Positions 63,526 through 64,000 of a stretch of DNA of 64,000 bases are shown piece by piece (the stretch's first letter is position 1; each line of letters starts with the position of its first letter). Source of the stretch: Tetracentron sinense (Eukaryota > Streptophyta > Magnoliopsida > Trochodendrales > Trochodendraceae). The notes beneath the pieces were generated by a model. That model made no database searches and had not been told where the DNA came from. It was given only the letters and a program-made list of their open reading frames with translations. The stretch lies in the NCBI GenBank assembly GCA_015143295.1, contig CM026556.1:18910547-18974546 (forward strand), written 5' to 3'. Made by a program: the position numbers and the translations under genes.

Positions 63526-64000
63526 ACGTCATGTGTACTTTCCCATAAAGCCATGTGTAAAGCAAGTGAAATATTTCATGTGTAAAGTAAAAGAGACAAA
63601 AGAAAAGAAAAGAAGAATATGATTTTGAAAGATAAGTGTATGTGTTTTATCGTATCGCACATGTGTATTTGCAAAGAGGTTTTCTTATGTGTATCTTACG
63701 AATTACCTATGTGAGAGCATGTGATATTATGGCATATTATCTAGTGGTTTGTATACACTGAGTATTCCATGCTCAGTCGATTTGTTATCATTGGTAGGTT
63801 TTGATAAGGTGCATCCTCCTGAGCCTTGGGTCGAGGAGTACCATGAGCCAGAGCCTACTATGGATCACCCTCATAAGGATAGAGCACTAGATAGGTGGCC
63901 ATATTCTAATTAATGGTGAGCGTGATAAGGGAGAGATACATGTATTTTGATAAGTGGGAAATGTCCGCTTTATACTTTTATGTTGTATATATTATGTTGG

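Larger units (their letters stand above)
60536..64000 (+). mobile_element. D-family LTR (partial) in the upstream SGR2 intron
   Basis: Starts TGTAGAACCCCTGATC, the inverse terminus of LTR D. It carries the palindrome cluster (60785-60985), a TATA box (61068-61076), a 122-bp duplication (61260-61515), the AGGTAGAGCA repeat (63265-63525) and the dyad TGAGTATTCCATGCTCA (63759). The end lies beyond the window. Solo LTR H1 interrupts it at 61570-62981. By comparison with D, about 240 bp are missing at the right. Confidence 0.85.

Overview
The window is nuclear DNA of a flowering plant. It contains one identifiable host gene, the 3' half of a SHOOT GRAVITROPISM 2 (SGR2)-like DDHD-domain lipase gene. 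Seven exons on the minus strand lie between 60032 and 28776, each with GT-AG splice sites and compatible phases. Almost everything else is transposable-element DNA, much of it nested. I see no tRNA or rRNA gene, CRISPR array or prokaryotic feature. The species cannot be told from the sequence.

1-26386, downstream of SGR2: a stack of LTR retrotransposons, all on the minus strand. Element A (1-19519) is a Ty3/gypsy element of chromovirus (Tekay/Del-like) type. A related element B (7811-16360) lies inside its gag, and a solo LTR C (3948-6402, TSD TCCAC) lies inside its reverse transcriptase. A itself sits in an LTR of another family (E, 19520-21999). E abuts a copia-like LTR (I, 22000-23392), and I interrupts the gag of a further gypsy element (D, 23393-26319). 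D sits in the end of an LTR of family F (26320-26386), which interrupts the 3' LTR of a small non-coding LTR element G (26387-27554). The left edges of E, I, D, F' and G lie outside the window, so that part of the nesting is inferred.

27555-28437: a LINE-like zinc-finger fragment on the plus strand carrying a complete 352-bp TRIM with two 119-bp LTRs.

28776-60032: the SGR2 exons. Exons 3 and 4 in the window are separated by a 27.7-kb intron (31315-59045). It holds a Tourist-like MITE with a nested hAT-like element, an old gypsy RT fragment, and a dead copia element (Copia 2, 34137-56266, TSD ACTGG/ACTAG). Copia 2 has taken in Copia 1 (34755-41684, itself carrying solo LTR H2), a 6.7-kb solo LTR F with three hAT-like elements, a further hAT-like element, and a second C-family solo LTR (C2). 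Two more hAT-like elements lie at 56959-58497. The next intron upstream carries a D-family LTR (60536 to the window end) with solo LTR H1 inside it.

Three observations stand out. (1) A and B both carry a 142-144-bp spliceosomal-type intron exactly between Gag and protease, with an in-frame stop inside it, so that splicing could set the Gag to Gag-Pol ratio. (2) Several unrelated LTR families carry a cluster of family-specific palindromes (cores CGATCGATCG, GGTCGACC, GAATTCGTC) just upstream of the putative TATA box. (3) Five non-autonomous hAT-like elements share a layout of 8-bp TSDs, CA-initial TIRs and different short words repeated near their ends. One of these insertions is confirmed by an empty site in another element of the window.
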